Shown here: in pieces, positions 17,549-26,187 of the stretch | How the letters are laid out: every line of letters starts with the position of its first letter | Position numbering within the stretch: position 1 is the first letter of the stretch | NCBI GenBank assembly: GCA_963801855.1 | Contig: CAWDGK010000005.1 | Span: 248,001-312,000 of the forward strand | DNA: 64,000 nt | Direction of reading: 5' to 3' | Source: JACDAN01 sp963801855 | Lineage (GTDB): Bacteria > Actinomycetota > Thermoleophilia > Gaiellales > Gaiellaceae | Notes under the pieces: model-generated | What the model was told of the DNA's origin: nothing | Seen by the model: the letters and a program-made list of their open reading frames with translations, nothing else | The model's database searches: none | Made by a program: the position numbers and the translations under genes

Positions 17549-18508
17549 GTGATCTCGGTGGTCGTCCCAGTCCACGACGAGGATCGAAGCGTCGAGCTCC
17601 TCTACGACGAGCTCTCGAGCGCCCTCGAGCCGCTCGGGCGTCCGTGGGAGGCTGTGTACGTCGACGACGGCTCCACCGACGGATCCTTCGCGGCGCTCAC
17701 CCGGCTCCACAGCCGCGCCTCGAACGTCCGGGTCGTGCGCCTCCGGCGCAACTTCGGCAAGGCCGCGGCGCTGGCCGCCGGATTCCGGCACGCGAGCGGC
17801 GACGTCGTCGTGACGATCGACGCCGACCTGCAGGACGACCCGGCGGAGATTCCGCGCCTGCTGGCGAAGCTCGACGAGGGCTTCGACCTCGTGTCCGGCT
17901 GGAAGACGCAGCGGCGCGATCCCTGGTCCCGCCGCCTCGTCTCCAAGCTCTTCAACGCCGTCGTCGGACGAGCCTCCGGACTCAAGCTCCACGACATGAA
18001 CTGCGGCCTCAAGGCCTACCGCGCCGAGGTCGTGCGCTCCCTTCGGATCTACGGTGAGCTCCATCGCTTCCTGCCGGTGCTCGCGCACGACCGGGGCTTT
18101 CGCGTCGCCGAGCTCCCGGTCAACCACCGACCGCGGGAGCACGGCCGCTCCCGCTACGGCGTCGAGCGGTACGCACGGGGCTTCCTGGATTTCCTCACCG
18201 TGTCGTTCATGGGCCGCTACCGGCATCGGCCGCTGCATCTGTTCGGCGGCCTCGGGCTCGTCTTCGCCCTCATCGGAAGCGCGGTGCTCGTGTACCTGAC
18301 GATCGTGAAGATCTCCGGCTCGGCGATCGGGCACAGGCCGCTTCTGACCCTCGGCGTGCTCCTCGTCGTCGTCGGGTTCCAGTTCTTCTCTCTCGGCCTC
18401 CTGAGCGAGCTGATCACGAGCCACCACGAGGAGCGAACCGGTGCCGCGGACGAGCTGCACGTCGACGAGATCCTCGAGCCGCGGCTGCGCGAACCGGTCG
18501 CGCACTAG
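17549..18508 (+). CDS. family 2 glycosyltransferase with two C-terminal membrane helices
   Basis: Similar to dolichol/undecaprenyl-phosphate sugar transferases (DPM1/GtrB type): GT-A domain with ISVVVPVHDEDRSVELL, VDDGSTDGSF, RLRRNFGKAAALAAGF, the metal site TIDADLQDDPAEI and DMNCGLKAYR, then two hydrophobic helices (about 225-285). It would load a sugar onto a polyprenyl phosphate at the membrane. GTG start at 17549; divergent from moeA across 76 bases that must hold both promoters. It begins a four-gene plus-strand envelope cluster. Confidence 0.88.
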   Translation: MISVVVPVHDEDRSVELLYDELSSALEPLGRPWEAVYVDDGSTDGSFAALTRLHSRASNVRVVRLRRNFGKAAALAAGFRHASGDVVVTIDADLQDDPAEIPRLLAKLDEGFDLVSGWKTQRRDPWSRRLVSKLFNAVVGRASGLKLHDMNCGLKAYRAEVVRSLRIYGELHRFLPVLAHDRGFRVAELPVNHRPREHGRSRYGVERYARGFLDFLTVSFMGRYRHRPLHLFGGLGLVFALIGSAVLVYLTIVKISGSAIGHRPLLTLGVLLVVVGFQFFSLGLLSELITSHHEERTGAADELHVDEILEPRLREPVAH

Positions 18509-18514
18509 CGCCGG

Positions 18515-19579
18515 GTGCGCGTCCTCTATTTCGGCACCTACGAGCGCAGCTACCCCCGCAACGCCCAGGTGATCTCGGCCCTGCGCCTGGCGGGTGTCGA
18601 GGTCGAGGAACGCCATGAGCCGGTCTGGGAGGGGCAGGAGGAGAAGTGGTCGCTGGGTGCCGGCGCCGCCCTCCGCCTCGTGCTCGCCGAGGCCCGCCTG
18701 CTCGCCCGGCCCGGCCCGAGGGCCGACGTCGTGCTCGTCGGGTATCCGGGACACCTCGATCTCACCGCCGCCCGTCGAGCCGCCCGCGGCCGCCCCGTCG
18801 TCCTGAACCCGCTCGTCTCGCTCGCGGACACCTTCGTCGGGGACCGGGGCCGCTTCGGCAGCGGCTCGCTGCCCGCTCGACTGCTGCGTGCCATCGACCG
18901 CCGCGCCTTTCGGGGCGCCGACCTCGTCGTGGCCGACACGGAGGCGCAGGCCGACTTCTTCGCTGAGATCTCCGGCCTGCCCCGAGAGCGTTTCAGGGTC
19001 TGCTTCGTGGGCGCGGAGGACCGCCTGTTCCCTCCGGGGTGGTCGCCGGAAGAGCCGTTCACCGCGCTGTTCGTCGGGAAGCTGATCCCGCTGCACGGGC
19101 TCGAGACGATCCTGGAGGCGGCCCGGCTCGCACCAGAGCTTCGCTTCCGGGTCGTCGGGCGCGGCCAGCTCGAGCATCTCCTTGCCGCACGGCCGGAGAA
19201 CGTCGAGTGGATCCCCTGGGTCGAGTACGAGCAGCTTGCCTCCGAGCTCCACCGCGCGTCCTGCGCGCTTGGGATCTTCGGCACTTCGGACAAGGCGCTG
19301 AGGGTGATCCCGAACAAGGCGTTCCAGGCGCTCGCCTGCGGCGCGCCGCTCGTCACGGCCGACACGCCCGCGGCGCGCGAGCTGCTCACCGACGGAGAGA
19401 CGGCGCTGCTCGTCCCGCCGGGAGACGCCGAGGCGCTCGCGGCTGCCATCCGCAAACTGTCGGCCGAGCCGCAGACGGCAAGGAGAATCGCCGGGGCGGG
19501 CCGGAACGTCTACGAGGAGCGGGCCAGCGAACGAGTCCTCGGAGAGGAGTGGCGGACGATCCTGGAGGGGCTGCTTTGA
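18515..19579 (+). CDS. family 4 glycosyltransferase
   Basis: A 354-residue GT-B enzyme. The N-terminal lobe begins VRVLYFGTYERSYPRN; the C-terminal lobe has ALFVGKLIPLHGLETILEAA, RVVGRGQLEHLL, and the donor-site region RVIPNKAFQALACGAPLVTADTP. Acceptor and sugar are unknown. It follows the GT2 gene by six bases, and its stop overlaps the start of the methyltransferase (TTGA), so the group is one operon, probably for a cell-surface glycan. Confidence 0.85.
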   Translation: MRVLYFGTYERSYPRNAQVISALRLAGVEVEERHEPVWEGQEEKWSLGAGAALRLVLAEARLLARPGPRADVVLVGYPGHLDLTAARRAARGRPVVLNPLVSLADTFVGDRGRFGSGSLPARLLRAIDRRAFRGADLVVADTEAQADFFAEISGLPRERFRVCFVGAEDRLFPPGWSPEEPFTALFVGKLIPLHGLETILEAARLAPELRFRVVGRGQLEHLLAARPENVEWIPWVEYEQLASELHRASCALGIFGTSDKALRVIPNKAFQALACGAPLVTADTPAARELLTDGETALLVPPGDAEALAAAIRKLSAEPQTARRIAGAGRNVYEERASERVLGEEWRTILEGLL

Positions 19580-20286
19580 GCGATCGGCACGAGTGGGGGA
19601 CAGCGCCCGAGTTCGTGGGCCCGCGGCACGAGCTCAGGGAGCGGCTCCTTCTCGACCTCTTCCTCTCGGCCTCGCCCGGCCCGCGCGTCCTCGACGCAGG
19701 GGCAGGCCAGGGGACGATGTCCCGGCGTCTCGAGCACCTCGGCTTCGAGGTGACGAGCACCGACGTGTCGATGGCGGCGGTCCAGCTGCTCGCCGGGCGT
19801 GTCGCCGGCGAGGTCCGGCAGGCGAGCGTCACCGCCCTTCCGTTTCAGGCCTCGAGCTTCGACGGCGTCGTGCTGGGGGAGGTGCTCGAGCATGTCGAGG
19901 AGGACGGTCGCGCGCTCCAAGAGGTCGCTCGGGTCCTCAAGCCGCGCGGGGTGCTCGCGGCCTCGGTGCCGGCGAACCCCGCCCTCTTCGGCCGAAGCGA
20001 CGAGTGGGCGGGTCACGTTCGCCGCTACACCCGGCCGGCCCTGCTCGAGATCTGTAACGACGCCGGGCTCGCCGTAAAGACCTGCCTCGGCTGGGGGTTT
20101 CCGTTCTCTCGCCTCTACCATCGCCACGTCTATGAGCGGTACCTCGACCGGCACGGGCCGGCCCAGCCCGGCGGCCGCCACCGGCCCCTCGTCGCAGCCG
20201 TCGGAGCGGTTCTCCAGGTCGACCGGCTCTTCGTCGGCGTCGAGCGTGGCGCGCTGGGCTACCTCCTGCTCGCAACTCGTCCGTAG
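19576..20286 (+). CDS. class I SAM-dependent methyltransferase
   Basis: A 236-residue Rossmann methyltransferase. Motif I is VLDAGAGQGTMSRRLEHLG, then TSTDVS, FDGVVLGEVLEHVEEDGRAL and RVLKPRGVLAASVPA, the typical methyltransferase 11 pattern also seen in UbiG-like and sugar methyltransferases. The start TTG 19576 overlaps the preceding stop (TTGA). Given its place between glycosyltransferases, the substrate is likely a glycan or lipid-linked intermediate, which cannot be read from the sequence. Confidence 0.85.
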   Translation: MSDRHEWGTAPEFVGPRHELRERLLLDLFLSASPGPRVLDAGAGQGTMSRRLEHLGFEVTSTDVSMAAVQLLAGRVAGEVRQASVTALPFQASSFDGVVLGEVLEHVEEDGRALQEVARVLKPRGVLAASVPANPALFGRSDEWAGHVRRYTRPALLEICNDAGLAVKTCLGWGFPFSRLYHRHVYERYLDRHGPAQPGGRHRPLVAAVGAVLQVDRLFVGVERGALGYLLLATRP

Positions 20287-20311
20287 CCCGGCGGGAGCAC
20301 TGTGGGCGGCG

Positions 20312-21673
20312 ATGGCCGTCTTCGCAGCCGGATTCGGCACGCTCGCCGCACTCGAGCACCGCGCGTTCGAGACGGGGCGCTTCGACCTCGGGAACATGAC
20401 GCAGGCGGTCTGGTCGACCGCCCACGGCCGGCCTCTGGACGTGACGGAGCTCGGCGGCGACCAGATCAGCAGGCTCGGCGCCCACGTCGACCCGATCCTC
20501 GTCCTGTTTGCGCCGCTCTGGCTCGTCTGGCCGAGCCCCGTGATGCTTCTCGTCGCCCAGGCGGTTGCCGTTGCGCTCGGAGCCTTGCCCATCGCCTGGC
20601 TGGGGCGAAAGCACCTCGGCTCGGCCCGGGCAGGCGCTGTCTGCGGGATCGCCTACCTCGCGTACCCGGCCGTGCAATGGCTGACGTTGGACGAGTTTCA
20701 CCCCGTGGCTCTCGCCTGCCCGCTGCTCGCCTACGCGGTCTGGTACCTCGACGAGGACCGTCTGTGGGCATTCCTGGCGTTCGGCGTCCTCGCGGCGCTG
20801 ACGAAGGAGGAGCTTCCGCTGATCGTCGGCCTGCTCGGCGTCTGGTACGCCGTCACGAAGGGGCGGTGGCTCGTCGGCGCGGCGATCGCGCTGGTCGGGG
20901 CCGCGACGTCCGCAGTCTGGCTCGGGGCGGTCATGCCACATTTTCGTGAGGGGGCCGAGCCTGCGTTCTACGGGCGCTATGACGCGGTGGGTGGGTCACC
21001 GCTCGGAATCGTCCAGACGGCTCTCACCGATCCCCTTGCGATCGTCCGCGCGGGCGCCTCGGGACGGGACCTCCTCTACGTCGCCGAGCTCGCTCTCCCG
21101 GTCGCGGGTCTGTTCCTGCTCGCTCCGCTGATCGCCGTCGCGGCTCTTCCGGAGCTTGCCGCGAACCTGCTCTCGTCGGTCTCCACGCAGACGTCGATCC
21201 GCTTCCACTACACGGCGCCGATCGCGCCCTTCCTGCTCGCCGGCTCGATCTTCGGAGCAGCTCGCCTCGTGCGCCCGCTGGCCGGCGCCTGGATCCTCCT
21301 GGCTTCATGCGTGGCCGGCATGGTCCTGATCGGCCCTTTAGGCGCCGGCGAGCTCGTTCCCGAGCGGCTCTCGGCTCACGACCTGGCCGCGGCGCGGGCC
21401 GTCTCGCTGGTCCCCCCGTCCGCGGCGGTCAGCAGCACCAACGGGCTCGGTGCCCACCTGTCGGAGCGGCGGCGGATCCACAGCTTCCCGGTCGTCCGGG
21501 ATGCAGACTGGGTCGCAGTCGACCTGAGACGCGCGTCCTACCTCGACCGGCGTTCCGCGCCGTCCACGACCGCGGTTCCGCTCGCCCGGCTGCTCGGGAG
21601 CCCTTCCTGGCGAACGGTGTTCGACGAGGACGGGATCCTCGTCCTCAGGAGAACGGCCGCAAGCACGCCGTAG
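20312..21673 (+). CDS. DUF2079 polytopic membrane protein
   Basis: A 453-residue protein with about ten membrane helices. The early RFDLGNMTQAVWSTAHG, the loop LGAHVDPILVLFAPLW and TLDEFHPVALACPLLAYA, and LTKEELPLIVGLLGVWYA are characteristic of DUF2079 proteins, which are related in topology to GT-C glycosyltransferases. The start is ATG 20312, 25 bases after the methyltransferase stop. Its last 136 bases overlap the antisense 3' end of the GT87-type gene, an unusually long convergent overlap. Confidence 0.82.
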   Translation: MAVFAAGFGTLAALEHRAFETGRFDLGNMTQAVWSTAHGRPLDVTELGGDQISRLGAHVDPILVLFAPLWLVWPSPVMLLVAQAVAVALGALPIAWLGRKHLGSARAGAVCGIAYLAYPAVQWLTLDEFHPVALACPLLAYAVWYLDEDRLWAFLAFGVLAALTKEELPLIVGLLGVWYAVTKGRWLVGAAIALVGAATSAVWLGAVMPHFREGAEPAFYGRYDAVGGSPLGIVQTALTDPLAIVRAGASGRDLLYVAELALPVAGLFLLAPLIAVAALPELAANLLSSVSTQTSIRFHYTAPIAPFLLAGSIFGAARLVRPLAGAWILLASCVAGMVLIGPLGAGELVPERLSAHDLAAARAVSLVPPSAAVSSTNGLGAHLSERRRIHSFPVVRDADWVAVDLRRASYLDRRSAPSTTAVPLARLLGSPSWRTVFDEDGILVLRRTAASTP

Positions 21674-22836
21674 AGGCCGACGAGCAGCAGATCGCGCACG
21701 AGCACGAGCCAGACGACCCCCTCGACCGCAAAGACGTCGCGGTAGTGGAAGAACCACAGTTGCCCGGCGAGCAGCGCCAGGCCGAGCAGCGCCGCGCCGG
21801 TGAGCCCCGCAACACCGGCCACGAGCGGAACGATCGGTATCAGCCAGACGAGGTACTGCGGCGAGATGAACCGCGCAAACGCGACGAAGCCGGCGAGTGC
21901 CGCAGCCGTGGAGAGAACGAGACGGTCGCCGTCGAGCCGGCCGCGGAGGAGCAGCAGCGCAACGAGCCCGACCGCCAGCAGCTGAGCGATCGTCGCCGCT
22001 GAGCCGAGCGCGTCTGGAAGCACGCCCTCGAGGTCGCGGGACAGCGCCGCCGTCGAGCCGCGCACGACCTCCGCCTCGTACAGGCCGAGACGATCGGCAG
22101 CAAGGAGAAACGCGGCACCCAGACTCTCGACCTGTAGCCCGCGGGCCGTCTGGGCCCGAACGCTCTCGCCAAGTCCGTCCCAGCCGAGAATCGCGAACGG
22201 GCCGATCAGGATCACCACGACGACGCCGAACGCCAGGGCCGGCCGTGCAAGAGGCCGATTCTGCCGCCAGAGCCACAGCGCGAAGACGGGGATCAGGGCG
22301 ACGGCATAGAGCTTTGCTGCGAAGGCGGCGCCCAGGAGCGCAAAGGCAAGGGAATCCCGTTGGTACAGAAGCCCTGCGAGGGCGCCCGCGACGAGCAGCG
22401 CCGGAAACGCGTCGTAGGTGTTGAGCGAGACCGGGCCGAGCGCGAGCGGCGCGAGTGCGATGGCGATCAGGGCGGCGTACAGACGCCGATTGGACGCGCC
22501 GAGCCGAACGAGGATCAGCCCGGCGACCACGAGCGTCGCGAGACCCACGAGCGCCATGGACGCCTTGAACGCATGCAGGTACCAGTCCTCCGGAAGCAGT
22601 GCGGGCGGCAAGAACGCGAGAAAGCCGCCCGGCGGATACTCGACGAAGAAGTCTCGGTACGGAATCCGACCGTCGAGGAGGGCCTGGGCGTAGTCGCCGT
22701 AGAGACCGACGTCGCGAAAGCGTCGCTCGCGGAAGAGCCCACCGGGCGGCACGACGACAGAGATGAGGTAGATGGGCGCCGTGAGGGCGGCAGCGCGAAG
22801 TGCCCGGCGCAGCTCCGGGTGGCTACTCGTCGCCAG
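21538..22836 (-). CDS. GT87/DUF2029-type polyprenyl-sugar mannosyltransferase-like membrane protein
   Basis: About ten membrane helices with the early acidic loop GLYGDYAQALLDGRIPYRDFFVEYPPGG, typical of GT-C glycosyltransferases of the DUF2029 family, and ISPQYLVWLIPIVPLV near the end. No ATG, GTG or TTG is in frame ahead of the first membrane helix; CTG codons at 22836 (overlapping the end of the PBP tail) and 22812 are candidates, so the start is provisional. The 3' end runs 136 bases into the convergent DUF2079 gene. Confidence 0.72.
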   Translation of the reverse strand: MATSSHPELRRALRAAALTAPIYLISVVVPPGGLFRERRFRDVGLYGDYAQALLDGRIPYRDFFVEYPPGGFLAFLPPALLPEDWYLHAFKASMALVGLATLVVAGLILVRLGASNRRLYAALIAIALAPLALGPVSLNTYDAFPALLVAGALAGLLYQRDSLAFALLGAAFAAKLYAVALIPVFALWLWRQNRPLARPALAFGVVVVILIGPFAILGWDGLGESVRAQTARGLQVESLGAAFLLAADRLGLYEAEVVRGSTAALSRDLEGVLPDALGSAATIAQLLAVGLVALLLLRGRLDGDRLVLSTAAALAGFVAFARFISPQYLVWLIPIVPLVAGVAGLTGAALLGLALLAGQLWFFHYRDVFAVEGVVWLVLVRDLLLVGLYGVLAAVLLRTRIPSSSNTVRQEGLPSSRASGTAVVDGAERRSR

Positions 22837-25001
22837 GCGGGTGAACCGGCGGAATCGAGACTGGGCCGGTCGCCGCCGGCGGGGGAGGCGGCGGCGGTTC
22901 GGGCTGGGGCTCCGGCTGAGGCTCGGGCTGAGGCTCGGGGGACGGCGCGTAGTAGTAGTCGTCGTCAGTCGTCGTCGTACGACTCGTTCGCGTACTGGCC
23001 TCGCTCGAACGGCCGCCAGATCGGGTCGGATCGCGGCTCCGGGAACTCCACCGGGTCGCTGTTGCCGATCGCGGAGCGCATGAAGAGGTTCCAGATCGTC
23101 GCCGGGAAGGTGCCGCCCGCGACGGAGATTCCGTGGACGTTGTCCATCGAGATCTGGGCCTGCGGGTACCCGACCCACACGGTTGTGGAGAGGGTGGGCG
23201 TATAGCCGCAGAACCAGGCATCGGTGTGCTCGTCGGTGGTGCCGGTCTTTCCGGCCGACGGCCGGTCGAAGAAGATGCCGGCGCCGGTCCCGGTGCCCTG
23301 GTCGATGTTGTCCTCGAGGATCTCGGTCACCTCGTCTGCGACCCAGTCGGCGACGACGCGCTTCCGCTGCGGCTTGCCCCAGCCCGCGTCCGTGTCCTCG
23401 GTCCCGTCGGGGAGGACGACCTTGCGGATCGCCATCGGCTCCGAATGGATCCCGCCGGCGGCAAGCGTCGCGTACGCCGACGCCATGTCCAGCGGGGAGA
23501 TCGCCGCTGAGCCGAGGCCGAGCGACGGGACATAGATGCCCTCGCTCGTCTTCAGGCTCGATCGCACACCGAGCCGATGCGCCATCGCCGCCACCTTCTC
23601 GGGCCCGAGATCGAGCGTCAGCTGCGCGAACACGGTGTTGTCGGAGGAGAGGGTCGCTCGCGAGATCGGCACCGTCCCGAGGTAGTCGTGGCTGTAGGTG
23701 GAGACCTCCCAGGGCTCGCTGAGCGGGTCGGGCTGGTACGTGAACGGGCGAGAGGCGTAGGTCGTCGAGTCGGGGTCGACTCCCTCCGCGATCGCGGCGG
23801 CCAGCACGAACGTCTTGAACGTCGAGCCGGCCTGCCGGCGGCCCTGCGAGGCGAGGTTGAACTGGTTGCCCCGCTTCCCCGGCGTCACCGCGGTCATCGC
23901 CCGGATCGCGCCGTTCGACGGGTTGATCGAGACGATCGCGGCCGCAGGGTCGTCCCGGTAGGGAAGTGTGCGCAGGACGGCGTTCCGCGCCGCTTGCTGG
24001 AAGCGCCGGTCGACGGTCGTATAGACACGCAGGCCCCCCGAGCGAACCGTGTTGGCGCCGTACTGCGCGATCAGGAGGGGGCGGACGTAGCTGAAGAAGT
24101 ACGGCTCGCGAATCCGCGTGTAGAGCTTGCCCGGCTTGAGCTTGAGCGTTCGTTCCGTCACGGCCTGCCGGTACTGGCGCTGCGTGATCTTCCGCTGGTC
24201 GAGCAGCGCGCGGAGAACCTGGTCGCGCCGCGCGAGCGCGGTGCGCGGATTCTGGAACGGGTCGTAGGTGGACGGCGCCTGCGTGAGGCCTGCCAGAAGA
24301 GCAGCGTCGCCCAGGCCGAGCCGCCACGCCGGCTTGGAGAAGTACGTCTGCGACGCAGCGTGGACGCCGTAGGCGCGGCTGCCGTAGAAGACGGTGTTCA
24401 GGTAGCTCTCGAGAATCCAGTCCTTGGAGCGGCGCCGGTTGAGACGAACGGCCAGGCAGGCCTCGATCGCCTTGCGCTCGAACGTGACCTCGTTTCCGAC
24501 GTAGAGGTTGCGGACGAGCTGCTGCGTGAGCGTGGAGCCACCCTCGACGACCTTGCCGGCTCGAACGTCGGCGGCGAGCGCGCGGGCGATGCCCTCCAGG
24601 TCGATGCCGCTGTGCTGGTAGAAGCGCCGGTCCTCGATCGCAACCGTGGAGAGCCGCATCCACTTGCTGATCCGGTTCAGCGGGACCGGCTGCCTGTTCT
24701 TCTCGGCCGGAATCGAGCCGAGCAGCGACCCGTCGGCTGCATAGACGAACGAGTTCTGGCCGATCTCCACGGGGCGCAGCCGGTCGAGGTCGCAACGGGG
24801 GCCGACAGTTGCGGCGCCGGTGATCCCGGCTGCTCCGACTCCCGCGACCATCAGGACGAGTGCGCCGGCGAGGAGCGCGAGCTTTCGCCGGTGTTTCGCC
24901 TTCGTTCTCCGGCGCTGGCGCCTGGTGCGGCGCCGGTAGGTCTCGTCCTCGAGACGGCGGCCTTCTGGACGGCGATTCCGGCTCCGCCGGTACGGGCTCA
25001 C
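22823..25001 (-). CDS. class A penicillin-binding protein (transglycosylase/transpeptidase)
   Basis: Bifunctional peptidoglycan synthase. A very basic cytoplasmic tail (about 1-40), one membrane helix (41-62), GT51 domain with catalytic Glu123 in AIEDRRFYQHSG and GGSTLTQQLVRN, then a transpeptidase domain with Ser393-xx-Lys396 (AGSTFK), Ser453-Asp-Asn and Lys585-Thr-Gly (SAGKTGTT). In the main frame the protein stops at 22965 after ESYDDD. Dropping one base in the GAC repeat at about 22973 opens a tail of Tyr and Pro-Glu-Gln repeats ending VHPPGDE at 22823. GTG start overlaps the MscS stop as GTGA. Confidence 0.9.
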
Positions 25002-25714
25002 GCGTAGATCCCGGCCTGGCGCAGCCGCGAATGCGACCGGAGCCGGAGCTCGCTCTCGAGCAGCCGGGCCTTCGCCTCGTCCTCGGCCCAGGCGCGAAGG
25101 GTCACGACGGCGTCAGCGTCGAGCGCGGTGACGAGAACGTCGCTGGGTGCCATTGCTTCGCGAAGGAGATCGACCACTGCCTGCAAATCCTTGTCTCGCG
25201 GCACTGGGACGGTGATCTCGGCCAACGTCTCACGGCTCGCGATGGTGGAGTTCTTGATGGTATCGGCAGCCAGACGGTCATTCGGAATCACGAGCCGCGT
25301 GCGATCGTCCTGGCGGATGCGCGTGTAGACGAGCCCGATCTCCTCGACCACGCCCTCGCCCTCCGCGATCGTGACGCGGTCTCCCAGGCGGATGGGCTGG
25401 CTGAGCCCGAGCATCACGCCCGCGACGAAGTTCGAGAGCGTCCGCTGGGCGGCGAGCCCGATGACGAGACCGATGATCGCCGACGAGGCGAGGAGGCCAC
25501 CGGCGATCGCACGGATCTGCGGGATCACGAGCAGCGCCGACAAGACGCCGACGAAGATGATCGCGCCCATGATGCTTCGGCGGAGGACGCGATAGCGAGT
25601 CGCGGAGCCCGGGTCGAGCTCGCGCCGCGCCATCCGCATGTCCACGAGCTTCGCGAGGACGACCGCACCGACAATCACGGCGGCGACGACCACGAGACGT
25701 TCCCAGCCTTCCAC
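24998..25714 (-). CDS. MscS-family mechanosensitive channel
   Basis: A small MscS protein of 238 residues. Helices near the N-terminus (VVVAAVIVGAVVLAKL, then IIFVGVLSALLVI), the pore-lining TM3 GGLLASSAIIGLVIGLAAQRTLSNFVAGVML, followed by the beta domain IRLGDRVTIAEGEGVVEEIGLVYTRI and VIPNDRLAADTIKNST. It would release solutes on hypo-osmotic shock; nearby trehalose genes make an osmotic theme plausible. GTG 25714 is chosen as start because the upstream in-frame extension is low-complexity and overlaps the DUF2203 gene. Confidence 0.9.
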   Translation of the reverse strand: MEGWERLVVVAAVIVGAVVLAKLVDMRMARRELDPGSATRYRVLRRSIMGAIIFVGVLSALLVIPQIRAIAGGLLASSAIIGLVIGLAAQRTLSNFVAGVMLGLSQPIRLGDRVTIAEGEGVVEEIGLVYTRIRQDDRTRLVIPNDRLAADTIKNSTIASRETLAEITVPVPRDKDLQAVVDLLREAMAPSDVLVTALDADAVVTLRAWAEDEAKARLLESELRLRSHSRLRQAGIYA

Positions 25715-25733
25715 GGGTCGGCTATTCGACGCG

Positions 25734-26141
25734 CTAGAGAGGTTTCCGGCCCCGGAACCCCTCGTCGACGCCATGCCAGTACTCGATCTCGTCCTCGCCG
25801 AGGTGCCAGCAGAGGAGAATCTCCTCACCGTCCCGGATCGACGGGAAATCGAGCAGGCCCCGGTCGAGGTCCTTGACCTGTGCGCCCGCAGCCTGAATGT
25901 GCTCGACCGAGCGCGAGAGGGCGCCGGCCGCGCGCTCGAGCTGGTCCTCGACCTCGCCGAAGTCGCCCGGCGTGAGGTCGCCGCCGTTCGAGCCGGCCTG
26001 CTGCGTCAAGGCTCCACGCCGCTCCTGCGCCGCCAGGAGGCGGCGGCGCTCCTCGACCATCTGCTCGACCACCGGGCGAAGCTCGCCGATCGCCGCGTTG
26101 GCCTCTTCGAGAGTGAAGTAGCGTGGCGCCATCGTCCGCAT
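25734..26141 (-). CDS. DUF2203 family protein
   Basis: A 135-residue protein starting RYFTLEEANAAIGELRPVVEQM, with a coiled helical middle and the C-terminal DLDRGLLDFPSIRDGEEILLCWHLGEDEIEYWHG, the diagnostic end of DUF2203. Its biochemical role is unknown. Starts at ATG 26141 or 26132. It lies ahead of the MscS gene with 19 bases between, and is divergent from the mannosyltransferase gene with only 46 bases or fewer separating them. Confidence 0.85.
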   Translation of the reverse strand: MRTMAPRYFTLEEANAAIGELRPVVEQMVEERRRLLAAQERRGALTQQAGSNGGDLTPGDFGEVEDQLERAAGALSRSVEHIQAAGAQVKDLDRGLLDFPSIRDGEEILLCWHLGEDEIEYWHGVDEGFRGRKPL

Positions 26142-26187
26142 TCTCGACCTCTTTCTCTGGAGCCGGGTCGCTATCTGGGCGGCGGTC

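Noticed and set aside
17465..19252. A 595-residue minus-strand frame opposite the GT2 and GT4 genes
   Set aside because: Acidic low-information shadow; glycosyltransferase motifs on the plus strand are unambiguous.
21538..24795. A 1085-residue minus-strand frame covering the PBP and GT87 region
   Set aside because: Its N-terminal two thirds are an out-of-frame shadow of the PBP; only the C-terminal GT87 part matches a protein family.
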